A stretch of 64,000 nt of DNA from Letharia columbiana (lineage: Eukaryota > Ascomycota > Lecanoromycetes > Lecanorales > Parmeliaceae). Shown one piece after another: positions 22,810 to 35,438 of the stretch (within the stretch, counting starts at the first letter, position 1; each line of letters begins with the position of its first letter). A model generated the notes under the pieces. The model was not told the origin of the DNA. It was given only the letters and a program-made list of their open reading frames with translations, and did not search any database. Location: contig NW_023501148.1 of assembly GCF_014066305.1 (NCBI RefSeq), positions 324,501-388,500 on the forward strand, given 5' to 3'. A program made the translations under genes and the position numbers.

Positions 22810-23145
22810 TATTAAAGCTATCGAGCGAACTTTAATAAGCGATATTTAAATTTCTTATCTTTAAAGAAATATAAGATTAACTTTTATAGTTATTAGAGTA
22901 TTAAAGTATATAAACTAGATCTTATAATTAAATAATTTTTATAAGATTTTAATAGAAAATTAGAAAGTTATTAAAAAGTTTAAGAGTAGAAAAAGAGATT
23001 TTAATAATTATTAATATTAATTAATTTACTTTTAAGATTTAATTTAAAAGTATATTAACTCTATATTTATAATTTATTATATATATAAATTTAAGATTTT
23101 ATAATTTAACTCTATTTTATTCTATTATATATATTAACTATATAC
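22810..23145 (+). repeat. Repeat family 1, forward copy
   Basis: It starts with TATCGAGCGAACTTTAATAAG at about 22,819 and ends with the decayed TATTTTATTCTATTATATATATT. A fragment of family 2 (TAACTCTTAAAGAGTAAAAAT) lies just upstream, at about 22,619. Confidence 0.6.
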
Positions 23146-23649
23146 TTATTAAAAAATACTATTAAATATTAATAAATTAAAATAAAAACTCTTATTTTTC
23201 TTTTTATCGCTATTACGAAATATATTAAATTATCTTATTTAATATATAGATTAATCTTTTTAATTACTCTTTAATACTTTAACTTTAATAATTTTATCTT
23301 TTTATTTTTAAAAAGTGAATTAATATAGCTATATATTAAATATATATTAGAATTTAAACTTTTTAATAGTAAAAAGCTTATTAACTACGAGTTTTTAAGT
23401 ATTTTTAATTCTTAGAAGAATTCTCTAAAACTTCTTAAATTCTTCGAAAGCTCTTTAAAGAATTTTCGAAGGTTTCTATAAAGATAATATTAAAGTAAAT
23501 TTAAAATATAATTATTTTAATAACATTTAATTAATTTTAAGTTTACTATTAATAGTTTCTTAATAAAAGCCTTTAAAGAATTTTTAAAGCTTTTAAAGAT
23601 CTAACTCTAAGAATTAAAATAGATATTATATTTTATTAAGAATTAAGAA

Positions 23650-24015
23650 AGATAGTATTAATATATATAATAGAATAAGATAGAGCTAAGTTAAAAAATC
23701 TTAAATTTATTAATAAAACTAATTATAAATTTAAGTTCGTTACGCGTTTAAATTAGATCGACTAAGTTAGCTCGCTAGCTCTTTCGAGATCTCTTATTAT
23801 AAAATAAATATACGTTACTTATAAATATAATAACTTTTTTCTTTTCTATTAAAATCTTAAGATTTTTTTTTAAATTATAAAGTATAAAGTACGCTTTTTT
23901 ATATTAAAAGAATTATAAAATTCGATTTAATAAGTAAGAGAAAGTAAGAAGCTTAAATAGCGTTTAATAAAACTCGTTTATTAAGTTTATCGATAGCTCT
24001 AATTAAAAAGAATAT
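23650..24015 (-). repeat. Repeat family 1, reverse copy
   Basis: It starts with ATAGAATAAGATAGAGCTAAG and ends with GTTTATCGATAGCTCTAATT, the inverse of the unit's 5' region. It abuts the family 2 copy at 24,025. Confidence 0.6.
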
Positions 24016-24024
24016 ATATAAGTT

Positions 24025-24452
24025 TAAGTCTATAAATTAAATTTATAAAAGATAATTAATTTTTTTTCTAATATCGAGATTAAACTCGATTCTCGAAGAG
24101 TAAAAATACTTTAATTTAAGATTTACTTAGAACTATTAAATCGAACTTTAAAATTTCTTAAACTTATTAAAAAGCGTAAAATAAGTTTTATAATTTAGAA
24201 AAATATATAGTAAAATTTTAATAGAAAAAAGAGAAGTTATAGTAATAATAGATTTCTAAAGAATTAATTAATTTTAAATTAATTTTATTTACATTAATAA
24301 GAAGTTAATTTTAATATTAGTAATAATTATTATTTTTAATTTTATAATTTAAAGAATTTTTTACGAATTTTATAAATCTTACGAATTTTATAATTTTACG
24401 ATTTTACGATTTTTTAGCGAGGGAGATTTATAAATTCGAATCGAGGACGAAG
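24025..24452 (+). repeat. Repeat family 2, copy B
   Basis: Same landmarks and order as 13,393-13,835, here slightly better kept (CGATTCTCGAAGAGTAAAAAT; ACGATTTTACGATTTTTTAG; AATTCGAATCGAGGACG). Confidence 0.6.
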
Positions 24453-25744
24453 TTATTGAAAATAAAGAAAGAAGATAGAAAATTTAAAAAGAGGAAATTT
24501 GTTAGATTTCTAGAGATAATTATAATAGATAAAAGAGTATTTTAAATATTATTAATAATAAAAGTAGCTAGAAAGTCGAGTAATAAGACTTCTAGAAAAT
24601 CTATTATAAATAAAATAAGAAAGAAAATCGTAATTAGATATATATCTAATATTAAAAAAAGAAATTATCTAAATAGTAAATTTAGTCTTTTATATATTTC
24701 TAATTATTTTTCTAATTATAGTCTATTAGCTATCGCCCTTCGCGAAATTAAATATTATTAAAAGATAATTAAGCTATTAATTTTAGAATCTTTATTTTAA
24801 AAACTTATTTAAGAAATTATATTAACTTTAATATAAATATATATTATATTTTCTTTTTTAATTAATATTAGTTATATATTTTTATTTATTTTTATTTTAT
24901 AAATTAATTTTTTTTATTAAAGTTTATAGATATTTAATTATTATATTAATTCTCGAATTAGAATTTATATTATATAAGATAATTAATTTAAAATTCTAAA
25001 AAATTCTATTATATATAAAATTAAATATATTATAATTCTTATCTTAATATAGATATATATTATACTTACTTATTTAATTAATAAATAATTTATTTATATA
25101 ATAGATTCTTATTATTATCTATAAAAGATTCTTATAAAAATTTATAAGATATTTTATTATTATATTAATCTTAAAACAAGTAAAGACCTATGAATTAAAT
25201 TTGTAAAGTTGGATTTTTCTAAATTAAATCTAATTTTAGCTCTAGCTCTAAGTTAAATCGAACTCTAATCGCTTGCTATACGTTTTTAACCTATATATAA
25301 ATATATATATACGAAGAGAGGCGTACTAAGGCCTAATTAGGAAGGTATATCGAGTATAAAGAATTAATTTATAATAATTACTTATAAAAAATAGAGAAAG
25401 ACTATATTTTTATAATAAGAAGTATTAAAATATCGAAAAGAAATAGAGATAATATATTAGTTAATAGTATAAATTTTATATTATCTTCTATTATAATAAA
25501 ATCTTTTAAATAATAAAATAGCTATTAGAGTAAGATATCGAATGATTTTAATTCGTTTAAATATATATCGTTCGATATTTCTTCTATAGAGATTTAATTA
25601 ATTATAATTATTATAATAAATTCTTCTCTTATAACGTTATTATAATAATATATTATATTAATATAGTAGAGATAATAGACTAAGTTATAATAATATTCTT
25701 CGCTTACTAAGTAATAATTTAATATAAAACTATAAAGAGTATAT

Positions 25745-26285
25745 AACGTGAAATCTTAGAGAGCTAAGCCGTATTCTTAATAATAATAGCCTTATTACCG
25801 CTTAATTTCTCTATAGTATTCTCTATAGTATTCTCCGTATTTATCTATTATAATTTCTTCTTTTACTTCTTTTTTTATAAAGTATTAGATTAAGTAACTA
25901 GCTAAGTAGTTAACTAAGTAAATAACTAATATAATATAAAATCTTAAAGAGCTAAGTTATATTCTTAACGATAATAACTTTATTACCGCTTAATTTCTTT
26001 ATAATATTCTTTATATTTATCTATTATAATTTCTTCTTTTACTTCTTCTTTTATAGAGTATTAGATTAAATAGTAGACTAAATAGTTAACTAAGTAAATA
26101 ACTAATATAATATAGAATCTTAAAGAGCTAAGTCGTATTCTTAATAATAATAATTTTATTACTATTTAATTTCTTTATAGTATTCTTCGCATTTATCTAT
26201 TATAATTTCTTCTCTTACTTCTTTTTTTATAGAGTATTAGATTAAATAGCTAGCTAAGTAACTAATTAAGTAAATAATTAAATAA
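25745..26285. repeat. Three tandem units of about 180 bp
   Basis: Units start near 25,751, 25,939 and 26,116 with AATCTTAAAGAGCTAAG or its variant, and share TTATTACCGCTTAATTTC and TCTATTATAATTTCTTC. The copies differ mostly by C/T and G/A, as expected after RIP. Confidence 0.75.
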
Positions 26286-27232
26286 TTAATTAACGATCTA
26301 ACTAAGTAAATTATTAAGCTAATAAGATAGATAGTATTAATTAAGCGGCTAAGAAATATAATTAAAATAGAGTAATAAAAAACGAATTAAGAAGAAAGAC
26401 GCGTTTTAAAAAGTAATATTGCTAGATTAAAAGATATTATCGCTAGCTTAAAAGAAGTATATAGAAGAGAATAATAATTGTAAATTCGTTTAGACTCTTT
26501 TTAAAAGTCTTTTAACGCGTTTATAAGTAGTAATAAATAGCTATTAAACTCGCTTACGGCCTTAATTACTAGTAGTAATTAATTTATTAAGAGATAGTCT
26601 AAGAGTATTAGTAAGAGCTTTAAGAGATAAGTAAAAGAAGTATATATATCTAAAGCGTTTAATAATATTTCCGCGAGGGATATCGAGAATAATTATATTT
26701 ATATTAATAAATTAATAGAATAATAAAGTAGTAAAAGAATAATAATTATATAAATAGGTGAAAGAATTATAGATATTATTTAATCTCAAATATATTTAAT
26801 ATAATTATAATATTTAAATATTAGTTTAATTTATTAATAGTAGATTAAACTTTATTATTTTTATAAAGTTAGAAAGCGTAAAGCGAGTTTTATAATTTAA
26901 GAAATTATAAAATAATTATATTTATCGCAAGCTAAGTATCTTAAAATATAAGACTTCTATATATAAATTTTTAATAAGAAAACGCGAGAGAAGTATTAAG
27001 ACTAACTTAATCGATCTAATTAAAGAGCGTAATAACTCTAAATTAATAATTAACTATATATATAACTTTAAGATTTTTAAGCTTAGCTCTATTTTATTCT
27101 TTTATATATACTAATTATAATTAATTTAGAATTAATATTATATTTATAATTAATATTATATAAAGTCTTTAATTTAAAATTCTAAAAGATTATATTATAA
27201 TAAAAAATAGAAATAATTTATTCTTATATATA

Positions 27233-27655
27233 ATACGAGTAAAGGTCTATAAATTAAATTTATAATTCTTTTATTTATTAGAGCTATCGGGTAAATAGAT
27301 AAGTAATCTTTAATAAGCGAACTTTAATAAGAGATATTTGAATTCCTTACGCTTTAATAATTATAAGACGAAATTTAACAATTTTTATTTTTTCTAAAAG
27401 CCTATATTTTAATCTATAGTTTAAAAAGAATCTTAAGATTTTAATAGAAAATAAAGAAGTTATTCTATATGTTAATAATATATATCTATTTTTCTAATAG
27501 TTAATAGTTACGAACGCTAATTTATTTACTCGCGATAACTTAGTCGATTTAATTAAAGAGCGTAATAACTCTAAATTTATAATAAGCTATTATATAAATT
27601 TAAGATTTTTAAACTTAGCTCTATTTTATTCTTTTATATATATTAATATATTATT
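27233..27655 (+). repeat. Repeat family 1, forward copy
   Basis: It begins ACGAGTAAAGGTCTATAAATT and ends TTATTCTTTTATATATATT, about 420 bp, with both halves present. Confidence 0.65.
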
Positions 27656-27869
27656 ATTATAGTCTTTATATAAATATATATTATAATTTCTTATCTAATT
27701 AATAAATATTCTATTTATATATTAGATTGTTATTATTATTTTAAAAAATAAATTTTTTAAATTAAAGGTTATAAGATATCTAATTATATATTAATTTTAA
27801 ACTTATATTTAATTTAGAATTTCATTTATCTTTATAATTAATATTATATAAAAAGTTTAATTTATAATT

Positions 27870-28015
27870 TTAAAAAATTATATTATATTAAAAATTATAT
27901 TATATTAAAAATTATATTAGATTAAAAAATATATTATATTAAAAATATATTATATTAAAAAATATATTATATTAAAAAGTATTTAATATTAAAAAGAATA
28001 TTATATTAGAAATTA
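27870..28015. repeat. AT minisatellite
   Basis: A run of 17-20 bp units built on TTATATTAAAAATTATA and close variants, about eight copies. Confidence 0.75.
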
Positions 28016-30510
28016 TATTATAATATATTATAAAATAATCTATTATAATAAAATTATAAGTATTATAATTATAGTTTAAATTTCGTATTTTCTTATTTAA
28101 TTAATTAATATTATATTTAATAATAGATTTCTATTATTATCTTAAAAAATAAAAGAATTTATTAAGAAGTATAAAGTATTATATTTTTTATAAAGTTAAT
28201 TATTATTACTTACTAATTTATTAATATATAATAAGACTTATAAACTTTTTTAAAATTTAAATTTAAATTCTTCTTTAAATCTTTTATAATATTTATTTTA
28301 TTCTTTTTTATTTAAAAATCTTATAATTATATAATATTAATTATTATCTTAAATTATACGTAATCGTTATAGATTAAGATAAAATTATAGTTTTTTTATA
28401 TATTACTTCTTTCTTTTATTCTCTTTTCTTTTATTTATTATAATATTATAATAATTAGAAAATACTTAGAAATTATATTCTAATTTCTTTTTATTAAATA
28501 TTCTTTAAATACTATTATTTATAAATCTAGTTAGTAGATATATAATAAAATGAATTTAATAATAATTTTATATAGCGAGAAAATAAATAATAATAGAATT
28601 ATAAATAATTTATTGTTAAAGAAATATAAGATTCTTTATTATTATAAAGTAAAATTAAAATATATAAATTAAATTATATATTTAGAAGTAAATAATATAA
28701 ATATCTATTAGCAGATTATTTTATAATAATAATCTTTTAATAAAATTCTTCTTACTTTTATCGCTATTAAGATCTTTTTATTATTTAATTAATATTAAAA
28801 ATTATAAGCGTAAAGTAATAGAAGAGCTCTCTTAAAAAATTTATAGTACTAAATCTTATTAATATATAATAGTTTCTAAAGTATATAATTTACTTAAAGC
28901 TCGCTTATAAAAAATATATAATCTTAATCTTAATATAATATTAGTTATAAAATATATAAATATAAATATAAATAGATTTAAAAATATAAATATAAAGAAG
29001 TAGAAAAAGAGATTATAAGAGATTAAAGATATATATTTCTATAAATTATAATATTATAAGATATTAATATATATTATTTTTCTATATAATATTTTATAGA
29101 AAATCTAGATATCTATATTAATTATATAATTAAATTTAAATAATTAAAAATAAAAAATTATTATTAATAATAATAAGTATAAAATAAAAAGTTTTAATAA
29201 AGAAGAAAATATTAAGTAATCTTATTTATCTTATAATTTTAAAATAAATAAGAAAAGAGAAAGAATAAGAGATAAGTATATTATTAGATAATAACTCGAA
29301 GTTATTAATTAGATTAATTAATATACTTAAATTATCTTATAAATAGAGAATATTTCTTACCTTTATAATAATCTAAAGATTTTAATAAAAACTTATTAAG
29401 TTCTAAAATTAAAAATAATATATATCGACTTTTATAATTATAAATTTTATTATATAAATAAAATATATAAGTATAAACATTTTATAATATAAAATTATTC
29501 TTCTAAAATTAAGTTAAATATATTATTATTATTTCTAGCGTATATAAAGTTATTAATTTTTAAATTTTAAATTAAAAAAGATATAATTGTATATATAGAC
29601 GAATTTTATAATAAAAACTTTTTTATTTATTACTCGCTTTTTAATAAAAGTATTTTAAAAATTATCTAGATTAATTAATTAAAATTCGATTTACTATCTT
29701 TATATATTTATTTTAATAAAATTAAACGCGTAATATAAAGAAATTTAATAATTTACTAATTTAATATAGATAGTAATAATTTTCTAGATTTATTAGACTT
29801 GATTAAATAATAATTATAGAATTATAATTATAGATTATATTAATGAAGTTAAATAAAGATTATAATAAGATAAAAGTAATCTTTTAAAAGATAATTAATA
29901 ATTATAATAGTAAGATTTTAAAATATTTTTTATTTTTGTTATTAAGATATAAATATTTAGATATAAGAGCTTAAAAAGAAATTATAATAATTTCATTATC
30001 TATTAAATAAAACGTTACTTAGAATATTATATTATAAAATCTTTTCTCTTATATTTAAATACTAATTCTTATATTATATACGAGTAAGAATTTATAAATA
30101 AAATTTATAATTATTTTATTTAAGAAGTTATTAAGTAAATTTAATAAGCGATATTTAAATACTATATCTTTAAAGAATTATAAGATTAAATCTTAATATT
30201 TTTTTATTTTTAAAAAGCGTAAGCTATAGACTATAGAATAAAAAAAAAGATTAAAATTTTAATAGAAAATAAAAAGGTTATTCTAAAATTAAATAATATA
30301 TATTCTTTTTATTAGAGCTGTCGATAAATTTCGTAACTAAACTTTAATAAGCGATATTTAAATTTCTTACGCTTTAATAACTATAAGACTAAATTTAATA
30401 ATTCTTTTTTTTATCTAAAAGCGTAAGTTTTATTCTATAATTAAAAAGAAAAATTTTAAAATTTTAATAGAAAATAAAAAGGTTATTCTTTATATAAACT
30501 AGTATATATA

Positions 30511-30935
30511 ACGAGTAAAGGCCTATAAATTAAATTCATAACCATTTCTTTTAATTAGGGCTATCGAGTAAACTTAATAAACGATCTTTAATGAGCGATC
30601 TTTGGTGCGCGATCTTTGATAAGCGATATTTGAATTCCTTACGCTTTAATAATTATAAGACTATATTTAAAAATTCTTATTTTATCTAAAAGCCTATATT
30701 TCGTTCTATAATTTAAGAAAAAAATCTTAAAATTTTAATAAAAAATAAAAAAGTTACTCTATATGTTAATAACGTATAAAATTTTTTTAATAAGAAGCGT
30801 AAGGGGCGGTTTTAATAGTTACGGACGCTAATTTATTTACTCGCGATAAATTAGCCGATCTAGCTAAAAAGCGTAGAGAACTCGAATTAATAATTAATTA
30901 TATATATAAATTCAGATTTTCTATATAGCTCTTCT
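30511..30935 (+). repeat. Repeat family 1, left arm of inverted pair
   Basis: It begins ACGAGTAAAGGCCTATAAATT and retains AAGCGTAAGGGGCGG and GACGCTAATTTATTTACTCG. It is one arm of a head-to-head pair with the next entry. Confidence 0.7.
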
Positions 30936-31573
30936 TTTCTTTTATATATTAATAGAATAAGATAGGTTAAGTTTAAAATCTTAAATTTATATATATAACT
31001 AATTATAAATTCGAGTTCGCTTCGCTCTTTAATTAGATCGACTAAGTTATCGCTACTAAATAAATTAGCGTTTATAATTATCAAAATCTCGCCCTCTCGC
31101 GTCTCTCTTATTAAAAAAATAGGTATACGTTATTCACATATAGAATAACTTTTTTATTTTCTATTAAAATTTGAAATATCTTTTTAAATTATAGAGCGTA
31201 GTTTACGCTATCTAATACTAAAAGACTTTTATAATTCGATTTTATAATTATTGAAAAATAAGTAGCTTAAATATTATTTATTAAAGTTCGTTAATTAAAG
31301 TTCGCTCGATAGCTCTAATTAAAAAATAGATATATATTATTTAATTTTAAAATAATCTTTTTATTTTCTATTAAATTTTTAAGATTTTTTATTTAAATTA
31401 TAGAACGAATTATAAACTTTTAGATAAATAAAATATTATTAAATTTAGTCTTATAGATATTTAAATATAAGAATATTAGATATCGCTTACGAAAGATCGC
31501 TTATTAAAATTTACTCGACAGCTTCAATTAAAAAAAAAATGGTTATGAATTTAATTTATAGACCTTTACTCGT
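30936..31573 (-). repeat. Repeat family 1, right arm of inverted pair
   Basis: It begins with ATAGAATAAGATAGG and ends ATAGACCTTTACTCGTAACG, the exact inverse of the family's 5' start. It contains an extra first-half unit (about 31,200-31,560). The minus frame 31,084-30,887 again encodes DLIKERSEL. Confidence 0.7.
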
Positions 31574-33869
31574 AACGTATATTTATTTTTTTAATAAGAA
31601 GACGCGAGAGAGCTAGCGGGCTAATTTAATTAATCTAATTAACGAGCGTAGTAGACTCGAATTTATAATTAACTATCTATATAAATATAAGATTTTTTAA
31701 ATTACCTCTATCTTATTCTTTTTAATATACTTATTTTATTCTTTATTTAAAATCTAGATTATATAAATATCGCGATAATTTTAAAATTGAAATAAAGAAA
31801 TAAATTATAATATTAAAGAAGATAAAAATTTATAATAAATATAAAAGAAGATAAAAATTCTTAATTTATTTTTATAAATAATATAAAGAATTAATATATT
31901 TTTAAGTAACTATATTAGCTAAAAAAGATATCTACTATTAAATTAAGTAGATATTTATAAGTTATAATATAAATATTAAAAAGCTATATAATAAAAATCG
32001 CGAATAAGATTTTTTCTTATTAATATTATAATTATTAAATTATATAATAGCTTAAATTTATATATTTTAATAATATTTTCTATCGAAAGATAATAAGTTA
32101 ATTAATATTATTAAAGAGATATTAATTAATACTTCTTATAAGTAAAATTAATAGAAAATAAGAAAAAATATCTAATTAATAATAAGAGGTCTATTATCTA
32201 CTTCTAATTAAATTAAATTTATTTAAAATATTATTAAAATCTATAATATTTATTTTCGAAGTTTTAAAATTAAAAAGGTTTCTTAAAATGATTAAAAGAT
32301 AATAAATTTATTAAAGTACTACTTAATAACTCTTCGCTATTAATCTCTAAATTCTTTATAAAAGCTACTTCTTATACTTAGTAATAGCGAAATAATAATT
32401 TTATACTTTTAAATTTTTAGCTATTTATATTATTTATCTTATAAATTCTCTTAATATTTCTATTAAAAGTTATAATTAGTTTTAAAATGTAATTCTTTTT
32501 TATTATAATATCTTTTTTATATAGCGAGTACTTTCTATTTATAGATATACTTAAAAATAAATAATACTTCTCAATTAAGATTCATATTTATATTTTTATA
32601 AATATTACTATTTAAAAGATTATTCGAATTATTTAGATATTTATATTTATTAAATATATATTTTATTTTCTTTAAATCTTTCTTTTTATTAGCCTTAATG
32701 TATTTATTAAATTTACTTTTATCTTTATTTTTTAACTTTCTAACCTTTTCTTCTTTAATCTTATAAATAATATCTTAAATTCTTACTATTATAATAAATT
32801 TATATTTAACTTAATTTATAATAAATTCTTTTCTAGCTATTATTTAACTTATAATACTTTAGAATCTAAAAATCTAATATCTTATTTTATATTCTTAATA
32901 TATATATATAATTAGTATTATCGCTTATAACTTCTTATTAAAATAATTATTATTATACTTTAAATACTTCTCTACTCGCTTATCTTTAATATTTCTCTTT
33001 TTTCTTATACGCGTATTAAATATAGCTAATTCTATAATATAAATCTTAAATCTTAGATTTTATATAAAGCTAAAATAATACTTTATAGTAATTAAATATA
33101 AACTTTTAATTTTTAATATTTAATTGGATGTTAAATAATTTTATTAACTTTAAAATAGAAATTTTTATCGATTAAATCTTTAATCTCGATATTTTTATTT
33201 TATTAAATATCTTTATAAATAAAGCTATAAACGATATAAGAATATAGAGATAATAAAGATTCTATATTCTTATCGATTATCTAGATAAGCTTTTTTAAGA
33301 AAATTTTATACTTATATTTTATTTAAATTCTTATTTAATTTATAAACGTATTTTATAATTTAATTATATTTTATTTATATATTTAGAAATATAGATTAAC
33401 GCTAAGTACTATCTCTTTCTTAGTAATTTCTTATTAATAATAAGTATTATATTTAGACTTTTACTTCTAATCTAATTTATATTAAAAAGATTATTATTAT
33501 TATTTAATTTATAATATTTTAGAGTTTAAAAATTCGAGATTTTATTTTCTATATTAAAATTATTAGTTATATATCTTTTTAAATAAAAAGTTCTTATTAA
33601 TAAAAGGAATATAAAGAGATTATCGTTGTAATAATAAATTTATATATTTTTAACTATCTTATTTCTATTTTTATCTCTCTTATTATATAAATAATATATT
33701 ATTTATATAAACTTTATATTCTTAATTATTAATATAACTCTTTTATTATAAATAGTATAAAGATTATTAATTAAATAACTTATTAATAAAATAAGAACTT
33801 AATAGTTAATTAGTATATAATAAAATTTCGATATTAAACTTACTTTAATAGCCTTTTAAATTATATAAG

Positions 33870-34210
33870 TAAAGATTTATAAATTAAATTTATATATTTT
33901 ATTTTAATTAGAGCTATTTACTTATTAAAGATCGCTTATCTATTTACTCGATAGCTCTAATTAAAAAGCGATATTTAAGTTTCTTACGTTTTAATAATTA
34001 TAAAATCAAATTTCAAAAATCTTAAAAATTCGAAAAGCGTAAACAGCGCTCTAAAATTTAAAAGAAAGAATTTAAAGTTTTAATAGAAAATAAAATAGTT
34101 ATTTCTATTATAAATAACGTATATCTATTTTTTTAATAAGAAGACTCGAAAGAGCTAGCGGGCTAACTTAGTCGATTTAATTAAAGAGCATAATAATTCT
34201 AAATTAATAT
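33870..34210 (+). repeat. Repeat family 1, truncated copy
   Basis: A forward first half (about 33,870), a short inverted scrap (TTACTCGATAGCTCTAATT), then a forward part to AATTAAAGAGCATAATAATTC. The 3' end is lost where the TAATAG-rich sequence begins. Confidence 0.55.
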
Positions 34211-34335
34211 AATAGTAGTAGCTATAATAGTAATAGTTATAATAGAAGTAATTATAATAAGAGTAGTTATAATAGAGATAGCTATAATAGATAATTATAA
34301 TAATAGTAATTATAGTAGTAATAGCTATTATATTA
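34205..34335. repeat. TAATAG/TAGTAG simple sequence next to the join
   Basis: Degenerate repeats of ATAATAG, GTAGTAG and TAGCTATAATAG. Related sequence occurs at about 10,700-10,790 and 14,660-14,830, so it belongs to the fungal repeat landscape. Confidence 0.7.
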
Positions 34336-34475
34336 AATTTATCGAATAAATATATTTAAATATAGAAATTTTAGTCGAGATATCTCATATATATATTATT
34401 TCATAATATTATATTATAGATATATTATAACGTAGTATATATCGTTAAGATTCTATATTATACTAGATATATCTT

Positions 34476-34480
34476 ATTGA
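34476..34480. other. Fungal-to-algal sequence junction
   Basis: AT-rich RIP-type DNA (through ATATATCTTATTGAC) changes within a few bases to GC-balanced, TGCAG-rich DNA. Everything to the left fits an ascomycete and everything to the right a green alga. There are no ambiguous bases at the join. Confidence 0.75.
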
Positions 34481-34700
34481 CACATGACAGGGTTTGTTGG
34501 CGATGTCAGCTGTCAGGTCAGAGTGTTTGCATTGCCTGGGCACACATTGGATGCGCCGAAATTTACATTGATGGAATGGCTGCACATGCTTGCACTGCAT
34601 GTGATGATCCAACCACGTGTGGAATGAATGGAGATATAAAACGGCACCATCAGTCTGGCGCCCTGCATGCTGAACAGAGAAAAAACACAGCTGCTCTTAC

Positions 34701-35438
34701 TCTCATTGAAGCTTCCAAGCATGGTGAAGGTTTTCCCGCTTCCAGTGGCCCCACTGCAGAACAAGGTGTTTAGTCACCCAGAGGATGCGTTGCCCAAAGC
34801 GCATGCCATCAATTTGCTGTTGACAGTATGAGCAAAAGTAGGCCAACAAATTGTCCACTTGATTGTTATGCACTTGCTAAACTGATGAGCTGTTGCATAG
34901 ATATATGGCTGAGGTGGGTCGACGAGTGACTTACTAAGCCAGTACTGATCCATTGTAGCCTTCAAGGACAGAATCCACACAGCCTGTGGCAAATGCTCAG
35001 TTTGTGGTCTTGGAACTGGTGCTTGGATCTAAGCCAGCAAGAGGAACATCGTAGCTTTATGGCACAGCAGCGAGCAGAATATGCGCTGAGCTCTCGATGC
35101 GTCTGATACTGCTGGTGTGCTTACCTTGAGCTGCTGCGAAGACTTGGTCCTGTGTTGCATGTTGTCCGAGCACTTCATCAAAATCTGACTCGAGCACAGT
35201 GTTGTCCTTGCAAGCCCTGATCCTTTGGTCCTGAACAAACACAGACCATTGCGCCCCTTTCCGCGCATACATCTGAGACTTCAAGCTGAGCCGGAGTTGT
35301 CACCTCGTAGACAGATACTGCTTCAGAGGTGCTTTGCGCGAATTCCCGCGGCAAGAGAGGACGAACTCTTACGAAGGCGTGTATGTGAGATACCATGGAT
35401 TGCTCGCTGGAACACTGCCGTCCTGCGCAGAGGTCCAA
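34701..35438 (-). CDS. Kinesin motor domain, partial and frame-broken
   Basis: Exons 35,438-35,125, 34,983-34,935 and 34,753-34,701 cover the start of a kinesin motor domain. Exon 1 begins with IHAFVRVRPLLPREF, the first motor strand, and later has FVQDQRIRACKDNTV. Exon 2 gives GCVDSVLEGYNGSVLAY and exon 3 the ATP-binding P-loop YGATGSGKTFTMLG; both junctions are in phase. Within exon 1 the two halves are in different frames, with a one-base shift near 35,285-35,330, from a sequencing error or decay. Past 34,700 no switch I/II or microtubule-binding exon is found, and the fungal join lies 220 bp away, so the gene is truncated by the join or by earlier rearrangement. Confidence 0.85.

Larger units (their letters stand above)
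22100..34475. repeat. AT-rich block, RIP-degraded repeats, second
   Basis: About 12.4 kb of the same character as the first block: extreme TA content, no supported gene, and scattered copies of families 1 and 2. It ends abruptly at the change to algal sequence. Apart from the repeats listed, stretches such as 28,100-30,050 and 31,750-33,850 are featureless to me. Confidence 0.85.

Noticed and set aside
25745..26285. A CRISPR-like array
   Set aside because: Units of about 180 bp are directly adjacent without unique spacers, in a eukaryotic RIP block.
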